From the NCBI RefSeq assembly GCF_900460065.1, contig NZ_UAVD01000038.1, positions 1 to 64,000 of the forward strand: 64,000 bases of DNA. The letters run 5' to 3'. Each line of letters starts with the position of its first letter. The first letter of the stretch is position 1. The notes under the pieces are model-generated. The model saw only the letters and a list, made by a program, of their open reading frames with translations, did no database searches and had not been told where the DNA came from. Shown here in pieces: positions 8,339 through 17,727 of this stretch. A program made the translations under genes and the position numbers. Source of the stretch: Streptomyces griseus. Its GTDB lineage: Bacteria; Actinomycetota; Actinomycetes; Streptomycetales; Streptomycetaceae.

Positions 8339-9265
8339 CTAGGGGGTCGGGCCTGATTGGCAGCCGGGACACCAGTAGGTGGGGCGGTCGTCCTGGTCGG
8401 TGAGCCGGATCGGGGTTCCGCAGCGCAGACAGGGGCGACGGGCCCGCCCGTAGACGTACAGCCGCTCCTGTACGCGAACGGGCGGCCGGGCCGGGCGGGG
8501 CGCCGCCCGGCTGCGTGGGCGCTCAGCTCCGGATCCGGCTCCGGCATGTGCCTCGGCTCCGGCTTTGGCTTCGGCTTCCGGTCTGGGTGGCGGCGGGCGC
8601 GGGGTGCGGAGTTCGGAGGTGATCGTCGTGGTCCGGGTGGGGCGGTCGCGGTTGGCGTACAGCAGGCGCTCGGCCAGCGTGACGAGCCGGAGGAGCGCGC
8701 CGTCGGGGAGGGCGCCCACGGGGAGCCACGGTGTGACGCGGGCCAGGAAGCACAGCTCGCACTTGTAGACATTGCCGATGCCCGCCAGATTGCGCTGGTC
8801 CAGGAGCGCCTCGCCGAGGGGGCGCTCCGGCGCGGTGAGCAGCCGGTCCAGGGCCCGGCCGGGATCCCAGTCCGGCCCCAGCAGATCGGGGCCCAGATGG
8901 CCCACGGCCCGGTCCTCCTCGCTGGTGCGCAGCAGTTCCAGCACCGGGAGCCGGTAGCCGACCGCGGTGTGCTCCGCGTTGGCGAGGATCGCTCGGATCT
9001 GGTGTCCCGGGCCGCCCCGCCAGCGTTCGTGCGGGCCGTACACCCGCCAGGCGCCGTCCATCCTGAGGTGGCTGTGCAGGGTCAGGCCGCCCTCGAAGCG
9101 GGTCAGCAGGTGCTTGCCGCGGGCGGTGACGTCCAGGACGGTCCGGCCGGAGAGATCGGCGGTGGCGAAGCGGGGGACGCGCAGGTCCGACCGGGTCAGC
9201 ACCTGCCCGGCCAGCGCCTCGTGGAGCCGGGCGGCGGTCTGGAGGACGGTGTCTCCTTCGGGCAT
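8339..9265 (-). CDS. nei: Endonuclease VIII/Fpg-family DNA glycosylase (Nei2-like)
   Basis: 308-residue bifunctional DNA glycosylase/AP lyase for oxidised bases. The N-terminus MPEGDTVLQTA supplies the catalytic Pro2-Glu3 pair and the Nei-type MPEGD motif, unlike MPELPE of Fpg. The middle has the H2TH domain (LLDQRNLAGIGNVYKCE). The C-terminus is a zinc finger with C-x2-C ... C-x2-C (CLRCGTP ... YWCPGCQ). Compared with relatives, an Arg/Glu/Ala-rich insert of about 45 residues precedes the finger. ATG 9265 is fixed by the catalytic N-terminus. Next to lhr it forms a DNA-repair pair seen across Streptomyces. Confidence 0.92.
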   Translation of the reverse strand: MPEGDTVLQTAARLHEALAGQVLTRSDLRVPRFATADLSGRTVLDVTARGKHLLTRFEGGLTLHSHLRMDGAWRVYGPHERWRGGPGHQIRAILANAEHTAVGYRLPVLELLRTSEEDRAVGHLGPDLLGPDWDPGRALDRLLTAPERPLGEALLDQRNLAGIGNVYKCELCFLARVTPWLPVGALPDGALLRLVTLAERLLYANRDRPTRTTTITSELRTPRPPPPRPEAEAKAGAEAHAGAGSGAERPRSRAAPRPARPPVRVQERLYVYGRARRPCLRCGTPIRLTDQDDRPTYWCPGCQSGPTP

Positions 9266-9475
9266 GCCTCCATGATGGGCCGGGCCGGGGCTTTCGCGCG
9301 ACGGCCCGGCCGGTCGGCCGTCGGGTCGTGCGGTGTCCGGCCGGGGGCAGGGCGAGGGTTCCGGCCGAGGCGCCGTTCGTCGGCGGGGCGGGTGCGGTCG
9401 GCGGACGGGCCGTCCGCCGAGGTGTCGGGGACCGGGACGGGCCGGGGTGGCGCCGCGGATCATCGCCGGCCCGGG

Positions 9476-12400
9476 TCAGGCGCGCAGGCGCAGGCCCTTC
9501 GGAGTGGCGAGGAATCCGGCGGACTCCAGAGTCCGGCCCAGCGGCGAGGTGAGGGAGGAGACGCCGTTCGTCCGCTCGACCGTCACCGTGCCGAGGGCGC
9601 CGGCGCGGGCCGAGGCGGCCAGGGCTTCGGCCGCCGCCCGCAGGGCCGGGGCCTCGGGGTCGGACGGCCAGGCCAGGAGGGTCTTCCCGCCCCGCTCCAT
9701 GTAGAGCGTCAGCTCGCCGTCGACGAGGACCACCAGCGCCCCCGCCTTGCGGCCGGGCTTGTGTCCGGCGCCGTCCGGGGACTCGGGCCACGGCAGGGCG
9801 GCGCCGTACGCGTTGGCCGGGTCGGCCGCGGCGAGCACCAGAGCCCGGGGAGCGGAGTCCGGGTCCCGGCGGTCGCGGTCGGTGGAGGCCGCCCGCAGGC
9901 GGTCCACCGCCCCGTCCATCGCGAACTGGGCGGCCCCCAGCCCCTCGACCACATAGCCGCGCCGCGCCTGCCCGTTGTCCTCGAAGGCGGCCAGGACGCG
10001 GTACGTCGCGGAGAAGCCGCCCTCCACCCCTTCGGCCTGCACGGCGCCCCGGGTCACCACGCCGTGCCGGTCGAGGAGGGTCCGTGCCAGGGCGTGGGCG
10101 CGGTGTGTCGGCTCCGGTTCGGCCGGGGGCAGCAGGGACCAACGACCGGACACGGTCGGCTGGCCGGTGCGGGACGCGGTGCGGGCGGCGGCGGTGAGCG
10201 AGCCGTAGCGCCCGCGCGGGACACTGCGCCGGGAGCGGTGGGCCGTGGAGCCCGCCGTCCGCCCCGAGCCCAGGAGCGAACGCAGCGGGGCCAGGGTGTC
10301 GTTGGTGAGCCGCCCGGACCAGGCCAGGTCCCACAGGGCGTCGGCCAGCTGCTGGTCCGTGCAGTCCGGGTGGGTGGTGGCCCGGACCTGGTCGGCGATC
10401 TGCCGGAAGAAGAGGCCGTACCCGCCGGAGAGGGTGGTGAGCGCGGACTCGTGGAGCGCCGACAGCTCCAGCGGGTGCGGGGGAGGCAGCAGGAGCGGCG
10501 CGCTGTCGGCGAGGTAGAGGGAGACCCAGCCGTCCTTGCCGGGCAGCGCCCCCGCGCCCGCCCAGACGACCTCCCCGGTGGTCGTCAGCTCGTCGAGCAT
10601 CGCCGGGGCGTAGCCCATGACCCGGCTCGGCAGGATCAGCTTCTCCAGCGCCGACGCGGGAACGGGCGCGCCCTGGAGCTGCTCGACGGCGCGGGCCAGC
10701 CCGTCGATGCCCCGCAGGCGGTTGGAGCCGAAGTGCTGCCACTGGGGGAGGAAGGAGGCCAGCGCGGCGGGCGGGACCGGCTCCAGCTCCTGGCGGAGCG
10801 CGGCCAGCGAACGGCGGCGGAGCCGGCGCAGCACCGTCGCGTCGCACCATTCCTGGCCGATGCCCGCCGGGTGGAACTCGCCCTGGACGGTCCGGCCGGA
10901 GGCCGACAGCCGTTGCAGAGCCCCGTCGGTGACGGCGGTGCCCAGCCCGAAGCGCTCGGCGGCCCGGGCGGCGGTGAACGGGCCGTGGGTCCGTGCGTAC
11001 CGGGCGAGGAGGTCGCTGAGCGGGTCCTTCACCGGCTCGGTGAACGCCTCGGGAACGCCGACCGGGAGCGCGGTGCCCAGGGCGTCGCGGAGCCGGCCGG
11101 CGTCCTCGATCGCCGCCCAGTGGTCGGCGCCGGCGATCCGGACCTGGATCGCCCGGCGGGCCGACGCCAGCTCCGGCGCCCAGGACGGCTCGGCGCCCCG
11201 TTCGGCGAGCTCGGCGTCGGTCAGCGGGCCGAGCACCCGCAGCAGGTCGGCGACCCCCTCGACGTCCTTGATCCGGCGGTCCTCGGTGAGCCACTGCAGC
11301 TCCCGCTCCAGCTCGGTGAGGACCTCGGGGTCGAGCAGTTCGCGCAGCTCCGCCCGGCCTAGCAGCTCGGCGAGGAGGTGGGAGTCCAGGGAGAGGGCGG
11401 CGGCGCGCCGCTCGGCGAGCGGGGAGTCGCCCTCGTACAGGAACTGGGCCACGTAGCCGAAGAGGAGCGAGCGGGCGAACGGCGAGGGCTCCTGGGTGGT
11501 GACCTCGACCAGCCGGACCCGGCGCGCCTCCAGGTCGCCCATCAGTTCCGTGAGCCCGGGGACGTCGAACACGTCCTGGAGGCATTCGCGGACCGCCTCC
11601 AGGACGATCGGGAACGAGCCGAACTCCGAGGCGACCTGGAGCAGCTGGGAGGCCCGCTGGCGCTGCTGCCAGAGCGGGGTGCGCTTGCCGGGGGAGCGCC
11701 GGGGCAGCAGCAGGGCGCGCGCGGCGCACTCCCGGAACCGGGCGGCGAACAGGGCCGATCCGCCCACCTGGTCGGTGACGATCTGCTGGACCTCGCCCTG
11801 GTCGAAGACGACGTCGGCCGCCGCCACCGGGGGCTGGTCGCTGTCGTACGCCAGGGCCGCCGGCGCAGGTCCGCCGTTCCCGGTCTCCGAGGTCCCGGAG
11901 GCCCCCGGGGCGTCGAGGTCGAACAGATCCAGGCCCATCATGTCCGCGTCGGGCAGCCGCAGCACGATCCCGTCATCGGCGTGCATGACCTGGGCGTCCA
12001 TCCCGTAACGCTCACCGAGGCGGGCGGAGAGCGCGAGCGCCCAGGGGGCGTGCACCTGGGCGCCGAAGGGGGAGTGCACGACGACTCGCCAGTCGCCCAG
12101 CTCGTCCCGGAACCGCTCGACCAGGATCGTCCGGTCGTCCGGCACATGGCCGCAGGCCCGGCGCTGTTCGTCCAGATAGGCCAGGACGTTGTCCGCCGCC
12201 CAGGCGTCGAGTCCGGCGGCGAGCAGCCGCAGCCGGGCGTCCTCCTCGGACAGGCCGCCGATCTCCCGGAGGAAGGCTCCCAGGGCGCGCCCCAGCTCCA
12301 GGGGACGGCCCAGCTGGTCGCCCTTCCAGAACGGCAGCCGCCCCGGGACGCCCGGGGCGGGCGAGACGAGGACCCGGTCCCGGGTGATGTCCTCGATCCG

Positions 12401-14170
12401 CCAGGACGTGGTGCCCAGGGTGAAGACGTCCCCGACGCGGGACTCGTACACCATCTCCTCGTCCAGCTCGCCGACCCGGCCACCGCCCTTCTTCGGGTCC
12501 GCCCCGGCCAGGAAGACCCCGAAGAGACCCCGGTCCGGGATGGTGCCGCCCGAGGTGACGGCGAGCCGCTGCGCCCCGGGGCGGCCCGTGACCGTGCCCC
12601 CGACGCGGTCCCACACGACCCGGGGGCGCAGCTCCGCGAAGGCGTCCGAGGGATAGCGCCCGGCGAGCATGTCGAGCACGGCGGTGAACGCCGACTCGGG
12701 GAGCGAGGCGAACGGGGCGGCCCGCCGGACCAGGGCCAGCAGGTCGTCGGCCTGCCAGCTGTCCAGCGCCACCATGGCGACCAGTTGCTGCGCCAGGACG
12801 TCCAGCGGATTGGACGGGATGCGCAGCGCCTCGATGGCCCCCTCGCGCATCCGCTCGGTGACCACGGCGGCCTGCACCAGATCGCCGCGGTACTTCGGGA
12901 AGACGACCCCGGTGGAGACCGCGCCCACCTGGTGCCCGGCCCGTCCCACCCGCTGGAGGCCGGAGGCGACGGAGGGCGGGGACTCCACCTGGACCACCAG
13001 GTCGACCGCGCCCATGTCGATGCCCAGCTCCAGGCTGGAGGTGGCCACCACGGCGGGCAGCCGCCCCGCCTTGAGGTCCTCCTCGACCTGCGCGCGCTGC
13101 TCCTTGGAGACCGAGCCGTGGTGGGCGCGGGCCAGCAGGGCGGGAGCGCCCCTGCCCACCCCGGACTGGGCCATGATCTCGGCGGGGGCGTGCGCCTCGG
13201 GCAGCGCGGGGGCCGGGTCGTCGGGGTCGAAGGCGGTGCCGGTCGCCCGCTCGTAGGCGATCTCGTTCAGCCGGTTGCACAGCCGCTCGGCCAGCCGCCG
13301 GGAGTTGGCGAAGACGATGGTGGAGCGGTGCGACTGGACGAGATCGGCGATGCGCTCCTCGACGTGCGGCCAGATCGAGGGCTTGTCCGCCTGGCCGGAT
13401 TCGCCGTCGGTGGCGGGGGAGCCGCCCAGCTCGCCCAGGTCCTCGACCGGGACGACGACCGAGAGGTCGAACTCCTTCGTGGACCGGGGCTGGACGATCT
13501 CCACCTTGCGCTGCGGCGACAGGAACCGGGCCACCTCGTCGACCGGCCGGACCGTCGCGGACAGGCCGATACGCCGGGCGGGCCGGGCCAGCAGCTCGTC
13601 GAGCCGCTCCAGGGAGAGGGCGAGATGGGCGCCCCGCTTCGTCCCGGCGACCGCGTGCACCTCGTCGAGGATCACCGTCTCGACGCCCGCCAGCGCGTCC
13701 CGGGCAGAGGACGTCAGCATCAGGAACAGCGACTCGGGCGTGGTGATCAGGATGTCCGGCGGCCGGGTCACCATGGAGCGCCGCTCGGCCGGCGGAGTGT
13801 CCCCGGACCGGATGCCGACCCGCACCTCCGGCTCCGGCAGACCCAGGCGCACCGACTCCTGGCGGATGCCGGTCAGCGGCGAGCGGAGGTTGCGCTCCAC
13901 ATCGACCGCGAGGGCCTTGAGCGGGGACACGTACAGCACGCGGCAGCGCTTCTTGGCATCGGCGGGTGGCGGCTCGGCGGCCAGCCGGTCCAGCGAGGCG
14001 AGGAACGCGGCCAGCGTCTTGCCGGAACCGGTCGGCGCGACGACCAGCACGTCACTGCCCTCGCCGATGGCCCGCCAGGCGCCCTCCTGCGCGGCGGTGG
14101 GCGCGCTGAAGGCCCCGGCGAACCAACTGCGGGTCGCGGGCGAGAACGCGTCGAGCGCGGATCCGGTCAT
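9476..14170 (-). CDS. lhr: Large ATP-dependent helicase Lhr
   Basis: Very large superfamily 2 helicase of about 1564 residues, involved in DNA damage repair in actinobacteria. Near the N-terminus: Q-motif region, Walker A APTGSGKTLAAF, DEVH box (VILDEVHAVAGTKRG), SAT motif (LSATVRP). Second RecA fold: VATSSLELGIDMGAVDLVVQ and QRVGRAGH. Then the DEAD/DEAH-associated region and a long C-terminal Lhr domain with winged-helix repeats. ATG 14170 is chosen, with an in-frame ATG three codons upstream also possible. It diverges from the AraC regulator and is followed by the nei-like gene. Confidence 0.95.
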   Translation of the reverse strand: MTGSALDAFSPATRSWFAGAFSAPTAAQEGAWRAIGEGSDVLVVAPTGSGKTLAAFLASLDRLAAEPPPADAKKRCRVLYVSPLKALAVDVERNLRSPLTGIRQESVRLGLPEPEVRVGIRSGDTPPAERRSMVTRPPDILITTPESLFLMLTSSARDALAGVETVILDEVHAVAGTKRGAHLALSLERLDELLARPARRIGLSATVRPVDEVARFLSPQRKVEIVQPRSTKEFDLSVVVPVEDLGELGGSPATDGESGQADKPSIWPHVEERIADLVQSHRSTIVFANSRRLAERLCNRLNEIAYERATGTAFDPDDPAPALPEAHAPAEIMAQSGVGRGAPALLARAHHGSVSKEQRAQVEEDLKAGRLPAVVATSSLELGIDMGAVDLVVQVESPPSVASGLQRVGRAGHQVGAVSTGVVFPKYRGDLVQAAVVTERMREGAIEALRIPSNPLDVLAQQLVAMVALDSWQADDLLALVRRAAPFASLPESAFTAVLDMLAGRYPSDAFAELRPRVVWDRVGGTVTGRPGAQRLAVTSGGTIPDRGLFGVFLAGADPKKGGGRVGELDEEMVYESRVGDVFTLGTTSWRIEDITRDRVLVSPAPGVPGRLPFWKGDQLGRPLELGRALGAFLREIGGLSEEDARLRLLAAGLDAWAADNVLAYLDEQRRACGHVPDDRTILVERFRDELGDWRVVVHSPFGAQVHAPWALALSARLGERYGMDAQVMHADDGIVLRLPDADMMGLDLFDLDAPGASGTSETGNGGPAPAALAYDSDQPPVAAADVVFDQGEVQQIVTDQVGGSALFAARFRECAARALLLPRRSPGKRTPLWQQRQRASQLLQVASEFGSFPIVLEAVRECLQDVFDVPGLTELMGDLEARRVRLVEVTTQEPSPFARSLLFGYVAQFLYEGDSPLAERRAAALSLDSHLLAELLGRAELRELLDPEVLTELERELQWLTEDRRIKDVEGVADLLRVLGPLTDAELAERGAEPSWAPELASARRAIQVRIAGADHWAAIEDAGRLRDALGTALPVGVPEAFTEPVKDPLSDLLARYARTHGPFTAARAAERFGLGTAVTDGALQRLSASGRTVQGEFHPAGIGQEWCDATVLRRLRRRSLAALRQELEPVPPAALASFLPQWQHFGSNRLRGIDGLARAVEQLQGAPVPASALEKLILPSRVMGYAPAMLDELTTTGEVVWAGAGALPGKDGWVSLYLADSAPLLLPPPHPLELSALHESALTTLSGGYGLFFRQIADQVRATTHPDCTDQQLADALWDLAWSGRLTNDTLAPLRSLLGSGRTAGSTAHRSRRSVPRGRYGSLTAAARTASRTGQPTVSGRWSLLPPAEPEPTHRAHALARTLLDRHGVVTRGAVQAEGVEGGFSATYRVLAAFEDNGQARRGYVVEGLGAAQFAMDGAVDRLRAASTDRDRRDPDSAPRALVLAAADPANAYGAALPWPESPDGAGHKPGRKAGALVVLVDGELTLYMERGGKTLLAWPSDPEAPALRAAAEALAASARAGALGTVTVERTNGVSSLTSPLGRTLESAGFLATPKGLRLRA

Positions 14171-14270
14171 GTCCCCCATCGTGCACCCCGCCACTGACAA
14201 CGGGCGGTGACCCGCACGCCGTGGCCCGCCCGGCCGGTCACACACGCCCCGGACCTGCGAGAATGTCCCC

Positions 14271-15119
14271 ATGGCGGGAGCGGACGGCGTGGCGGAGTGG
14301 GCACGGCACTGGCAGTACGACGCACTGCCCGACCTCGATCTGCTGCGCGCCCGTTACGTCCGGCACACCTTTCCCCGGCACAGCCACGAGGGCTATGTCC
14401 TCGGCGCCGTCACCGGCGGGGTGGAGGACGTGGGGCTGCCGGGCGGCACGGTCCACGCGGTCCCCGGAACCGTCGTCATGATCAACCCGGAGGTGCCGCA
14501 CACCGCACGCTCCGGGGCGCCCGAGGGCTGGGCCTACTCCACGCTCTACCCGTCGGCCCGGGTCGTCAACGACATCGCGGCCGAGGTGACGTCCCTGCGC
14601 GGCACGGTCGGCTTCGCCGAGACCCGGGTGACGGACCCCCACGCGTCCCGGCTGATCACCGAGGTGCACCGGGCGGCGGAGGAGGGCAACGCGCTGGCGG
14701 CGGACAGCCTGCTGCGGATCCTGGTCACCCGGCTCCTCAGCCGGCACGGCAGCCCGCTGCCCGGCCTGGCCGCGCACGCCGGGAGCGCGCGGAACGCGGT
14801 GCGCGCCCGCGCGGCGCTGGAGGAGCGCATGGCCGACCCGCCCACGCTGGAGACGCTCGCCGCCGAGCTGGGCACCGGCCCGTTCGCGCTGCTGAGGGCC
14901 TTCAAGAAGGAGTACGGGATGCCGCCCCACACCTGGCTCACCGACGCCCGGGTGCGCAGGGCTCGTCGCCTGCTCGACGCGGGGACCGCCCCGGCCGAGG
15001 CCGCGACCGCCGTCGGCTTCACGGATCAGCCCCACCTCAACCGGCACTTCACCCGGATCGTCGGCGTGCCGCCCGGGGCCTACCAGCGCGAACGCGGAGT
15101 GCTGCGTCCCGGCCGCTGA
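14271..15119 (+). CDS. AraC family transcriptional regulator
   Basis: 282-residue regulator: N-terminal AraC-binding cupin (HTFPRHSHEGYVLGAVTGGVE, PGTVVMINPEVPHTA) and C-terminal two-helix-turn-helix AraC domain from about 185 (LETLAAELGTGPFALLRAFKKEYGMPPHTWL ... AVGFTDQPHLNRHFTRIVGVPPGAYQ). GAGAAT at 14259-14264 lies 6 nt before ATG with no ribosome site, so it is probably leaderless. It precedes azlCD on the same strand and likely controls that pair, possibly in response to a branched-chain amino acid or analogue (inference). Confidence 0.9.
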   Translation: MAGADGVAEWARHWQYDALPDLDLLRARYVRHTFPRHSHEGYVLGAVTGGVEDVGLPGGTVHAVPGTVVMINPEVPHTARSGAPEGWAYSTLYPSARVVNDIAAEVTSLRGTVGFAETRVTDPHASRLITEVHRAAEEGNALAADSLLRILVTRLLSRHGSPLPGLAAHAGSARNAVRARAALEERMADPPTLETLAAELGTGPFALLRAFKKEYGMPPHTWLTDARVRRARRLLDAGTAPAEAATAVGFTDQPHLNRHFTRIVGVPPGAYQRERGVLRPGR

Positions 15120-15142
15120 GGCACGCGCGAAGGGGCCGGGGC

Positions 15143-15164
15143 CGCCCGAAGCACCGTTCGGGCG
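15143..15164 (+). terminator. Hairpin between AraC regulator and azlC
   Basis: Perfect 8-bp stem CGCCCGAA/TTCGGGCG with a 6-nt loop, 24 bases after the AraC stop. It could end the regulator transcript or attenuate read-through into azlCD. Confidence 0.5.
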
Positions 15165-15214
15165 TGCAAGAACGTACAAGACCGGGCTCCGGCGATCCCC
15201 GTAGCGTTCCGGAC

Positions 15215-16057
15215 GTGGCAGAACAGACAGCACCCCCAGAGAGCACCGGCACGCCCGGTGCCCGATCCGCCGGTCCGCCCGGACCGGCGGCCGCGGACCG
15301 ACCGGACAAGCCGGACGCGGCCGTCGTCCGGGACGCGCTCGGCGTCGGCATCGCCGTCGGGCTCTCCGGCTTCGCCTTCGGCGTCACCTCCGCGGGCTCC
15401 GGCCTCAGCCTGCTCCAGACCTGCGTCCTGAGTCTCCTCGTCTTCACCGGCGCCTCGCAGTTCGCTCTGGTCGGCGCGCTGGCCGCGGGCGGCAACCCGT
15501 ACACCGCGGCTGCGGGGGCGTTCTTCCTGGGCGTCCGGAACGCCTTCTACGGTCTGCGGCTCTCGCAACTGCTCGCGTTCCCCCGCGCCGTACGGCCCTT
15601 CGCCGCCCACTGGGTCATCGACGAGACGACCGCGGTCACCCTGCCCCAGCCCACCCGGCGGGCCGCGCGCATCGGGTTCACGGTCACCGGACTCACCCTG
15701 TACGTGCTGTGGAACCTCACCACCCTGGTGGGCGCGCTGGGCGCCGAGGCGCTGGGCGACACGGACGCGTGGGGGCTGGACGCGGCGAGTCCCGCGGTGT
15801 TCCTCGCGCTGCTCGCGCCGATGCTCAAGAGCACCGTCGAACGCGTCACGGCGGGGCTGGCCGTCGTGCTGGCCCTGACGCTGCTGCCCGTTCTGCCGGC
15901 GGGCGTCCCCGTTCTGCTGTCGGCGCTGGCGGCGCCCGTCGTCCTCTTCCTCAGCGGACGGACGAAACCGGGGGCCACCCCCCAAGACCCCGAGGACACA
16001 CCGGCGACCCGGCGCGGGAAGACGGCGCGGCAGGAGAAGGAGGAGCGGCACTCATGA
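15215..16057 (+). CDS. azlC: AzlC family branched-chain amino acid permease
   Basis: 280-residue integral membrane protein, the large subunit of an AzlCD exporter for branched-chain amino acids (and analogues such as azaleucine in Bacillus). After a Pro/Ala/Asp-rich tail of about 45 residues come repeated hydrophobic helices with the AzlC signatures LSLLVFTGASQFALVGALAAGG and FFLGVRNAFYGLRL. The end is a polar Lys/Glu-rich tail. GTG 15215 is the only reasonable start. The stop overlaps the azlD start (ATGA), so the two are translated together. Confidence 0.9.
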   Translation: MAEQTAPPESTGTPGARSAGPPGPAAADRPDKPDAAVVRDALGVGIAVGLSGFAFGVTSAGSGLSLLQTCVLSLLVFTGASQFALVGALAAGGNPYTAAAGAFFLGVRNAFYGLRLSQLLAFPRAVRPFAAHWVIDETTAVTLPQPTRRAARIGFTVTGLTLYVLWNLTTLVGALGAEALGDTDAWGLDAASPAVFLALLAPMLKSTVERVTAGLAVVLALTLLPVLPAGVPVLLSALAAPVVLFLSGRTKPGATPQDPEDTPATRRGKTARQEKEERHS

Positions 16058-16359
16058 ACGTCTGGATCGCCATCGGACTGACCGTGGCGGGCTGCTACCT
16101 CGCCAAACTGCTGGGTCTGCTGGTGCCCGCGGGTGTGCTGGAGCGACCGCTCGTCCAGCGGATGGCCGCCCTGCTGCCGGTGGCGCTGCTGGCGGCGCTC
16201 ACCGCACAGCAGACCTTCGGCGACGGGCAGCAGCTCGTCCTCGACGCCCGCGCCGCCGGTCTCGGAGCAGCGGCACTCGCTCTGGTCCTCCGCGCCCCCT
16301 TCCTGGTCGTCGTGGGTGCCGGGGTCCTGGTCACGGCCGGGGTCCGGGCGCTGGCCTGA
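16054..16359 (+). CDS. azlD: AzlD family small permease subunit
   Basis: 101-residue protein with about four predicted membrane helices (VWIAIGLTVAGCYLAKLLGLL, PVALLAALTAQQTF, AAALALVLRAPFLVVVGAGVL), matching the small AzlD partner of AzlC. It overlaps azlC by 4 bases, and GGAGAAGGAGGAGCGG upstream supplies the ribosome site. Confidence 0.88.
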   Translation: MNVWIAIGLTVAGCYLAKLLGLLVPAGVLERPLVQRMAALLPVALLAALTAQQTFGDGQQLVLDARAAGLGAAALALVLRAPFLVVVGAGVLVTAGVRALA

Positions 16360-16422
16360 GCGGGCCGAACGCCCGGGACCGAGGAAGGTGCGGGGGCCGT
16401 CCCGACCCCGCCGGACGCGCGC

Positions 16423-17337
16423 TCAGCCGAGCGACCGACCGTACGAGCGGAGCGTCCCCAGGGCCCTGAGCGTCACCAGGGGGCGCCCCTCCAGCGCGGT
16501 TCCCGGCGCCCACTGCCGCCAGGTCACCGGCCATCCGCCGTCGTCCTGCTGCTCGGCGGCCAGGTGGTCCAGGGAGCGCTCCAGCTCCTCGTCCGTGAAC
16601 CAGCGGCGGGCCAGGGACCCGGGCGTACGGGCGTAGTCGTGCGGGAAGTGGTGCTCGCCCGGCGCGTAGCCCGTCGCCACCGGGTACTCCGCCCGCCGGG
16701 AGGGATCGAGCACCGCCAGCCGTTGATCGCGCACCAGGCGGCCGAGCCGGTCGGCCGCCACCTCGGCGCGTGCCCGGTCCGGGGCGCAGTCCAGAAAGGC
16801 GACCGCGGCCTCGACCTCGTAGGGGTGGGACTGTTCCAGAGCGTCGACGGCACTCCAGCAGAAGTCCGTGGCCCGGAACAGCCAGGCGTGCCACACCTGA
16901 TTGCCGTGGAGCAGCCCGACGACCGGGCCGGTGGCGAGCAGCTCCGCCGGGGGATCGTCCACGATGGGGATGAACGGGGCCGCCGGATACCCGCGCTGGG
17001 TAGGGAGCAGAGCGGGAAGTGCGCCTTCTTTGGTTGACACATCGGTCAGAAAGCGACAGATCCTTTCCACACGCTGTCCGGCGCAGCGGCCGATCGAATC
17101 AAGAACGCTCAGCGCGTGGGCGGTGTGCAACGGTTGGCTGACCGGACCCCGGAGATCCGGTTCCAGCGCGTGGCCGTAGCCGCCGTCCTCGTTCAGATAG
17201 GCGGAGAGAGCCGTTTCGACGGCGCCGGGATCTCCGTCCAGAAAGCCATGGGCGAACCTCCGCTGTTCGAGGACACGGGCCGTGAGCCAGATGAACTGCT
17301 CGGCTCGCGCGAGGGTGCTTGCTCCGGTTGCAGCCAT
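16423..17337 (-). CDS. Prenyltransferase/squalene-cyclase-like repeat protein, hypothetical
   Basis: About 304 residues. It contains alpha/alpha-barrel repeat motifs of the squalene cyclase/prenyltransferase beta type: EDGGYGHALEPDLRGP near residue 50 and DDGGWPVTWRQW near residue 275. There is no DxDD catalytic motif of class II cyclases, so an enzymatic cyclase role is not supported. ATG 17337 is favoured; an in-frame GTG-rich extension upstream is possible. Divergent from the DUF3046 gene. Function unknown. Confidence 0.72.
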   Translation of the reverse strand: MAATGASTLARAEQFIWLTARVLEQRRFAHGFLDGDPGAVETALSAYLNEDGGYGHALEPDLRGPVSQPLHTAHALSVLDSIGRCAGQRVERICRFLTDVSTKEGALPALLPTQRGYPAAPFIPIVDDPPAELLATGPVVGLLHGNQVWHAWLFRATDFCWSAVDALEQSHPYEVEAAVAFLDCAPDRARAEVAADRLGRLVRDQRLAVLDPSRRAEYPVATGYAPGEHHFPHDYARTPGSLARRWFTDEELERSLDHLAAEQQDDGGWPVTWRQWAPGTALEGRPLVTLRALGTLRSYGRSLG

Positions 17338-17416
17338 GGACCGACCGTAGAGGGGAAAGTCGTCCGGCACATGCCCGGTGGACCGGCTGCACTCTCAGGA
17401 GCGGGATACTGGTGGC

Positions 17417-17611
17417 ATGCGGTTGACGATTTTCTGGGAGCGGATGGCCGACCACTTCGGTGCGGCGTACGCCGACTCCTTCGCCCGGGACCATGTGATG
17501 GCCGAACTCGGCGGGCGCACCGTGCACCAGGCGCTGGACGCGGGATGGGACGCCAAGGACGTCTGGCGCGGGGTGTGTACGGCCATGGACGTTCCGGCCG
17601 ACCGGCGCTGA
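17417..17611 (+). CDS. DUF3046 family protein
   Basis: 64-residue protein with the DUF3046 pattern: MRLTIFWERM start, FGxxYAxSFAxDHVMAELGGRTVxxALxAG, and WxxVC near the C-terminus. The family is restricted to actinobacteria, found just upstream of recA, and of unknown function. GATACT at 17405-17410 lies 6 nt before ATG without a ribosome site, consistent with a leaderless transcript. In this genome recA is pushed about 7 kb away by the accessory block at 18.9-24.1 kb. Confidence 0.9.
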   Translation: MRLTIFWERMADHFGAAYADSFARDHVMAELGGRTVHQALDAGWDAKDVWRGVCTAMDVPADRR

Positions 17612-17727
17612 AACCCGTCCGCCCTTCCGGCGGGCGGGCGCCCGACCCCGTTCCGGGCGGGGCGGAACCGGAAGGGCCCGCTCGGGGCGGGGGACCGGTG
17701 GCCGGCGGCATGGGCCAGACTTGTCCC

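Noticed and set aside
8357..14197. Two long plus-strand open frames (about 1000 and 940 codons) opposite lhr and nei.
   Set aside because: They are mirror frames of very GC-rich coding DNA, with no family motifs, no ribosome site and Gly/Arg/Pro-heavy composition. Lhr motifs on the minus strand are decisive.
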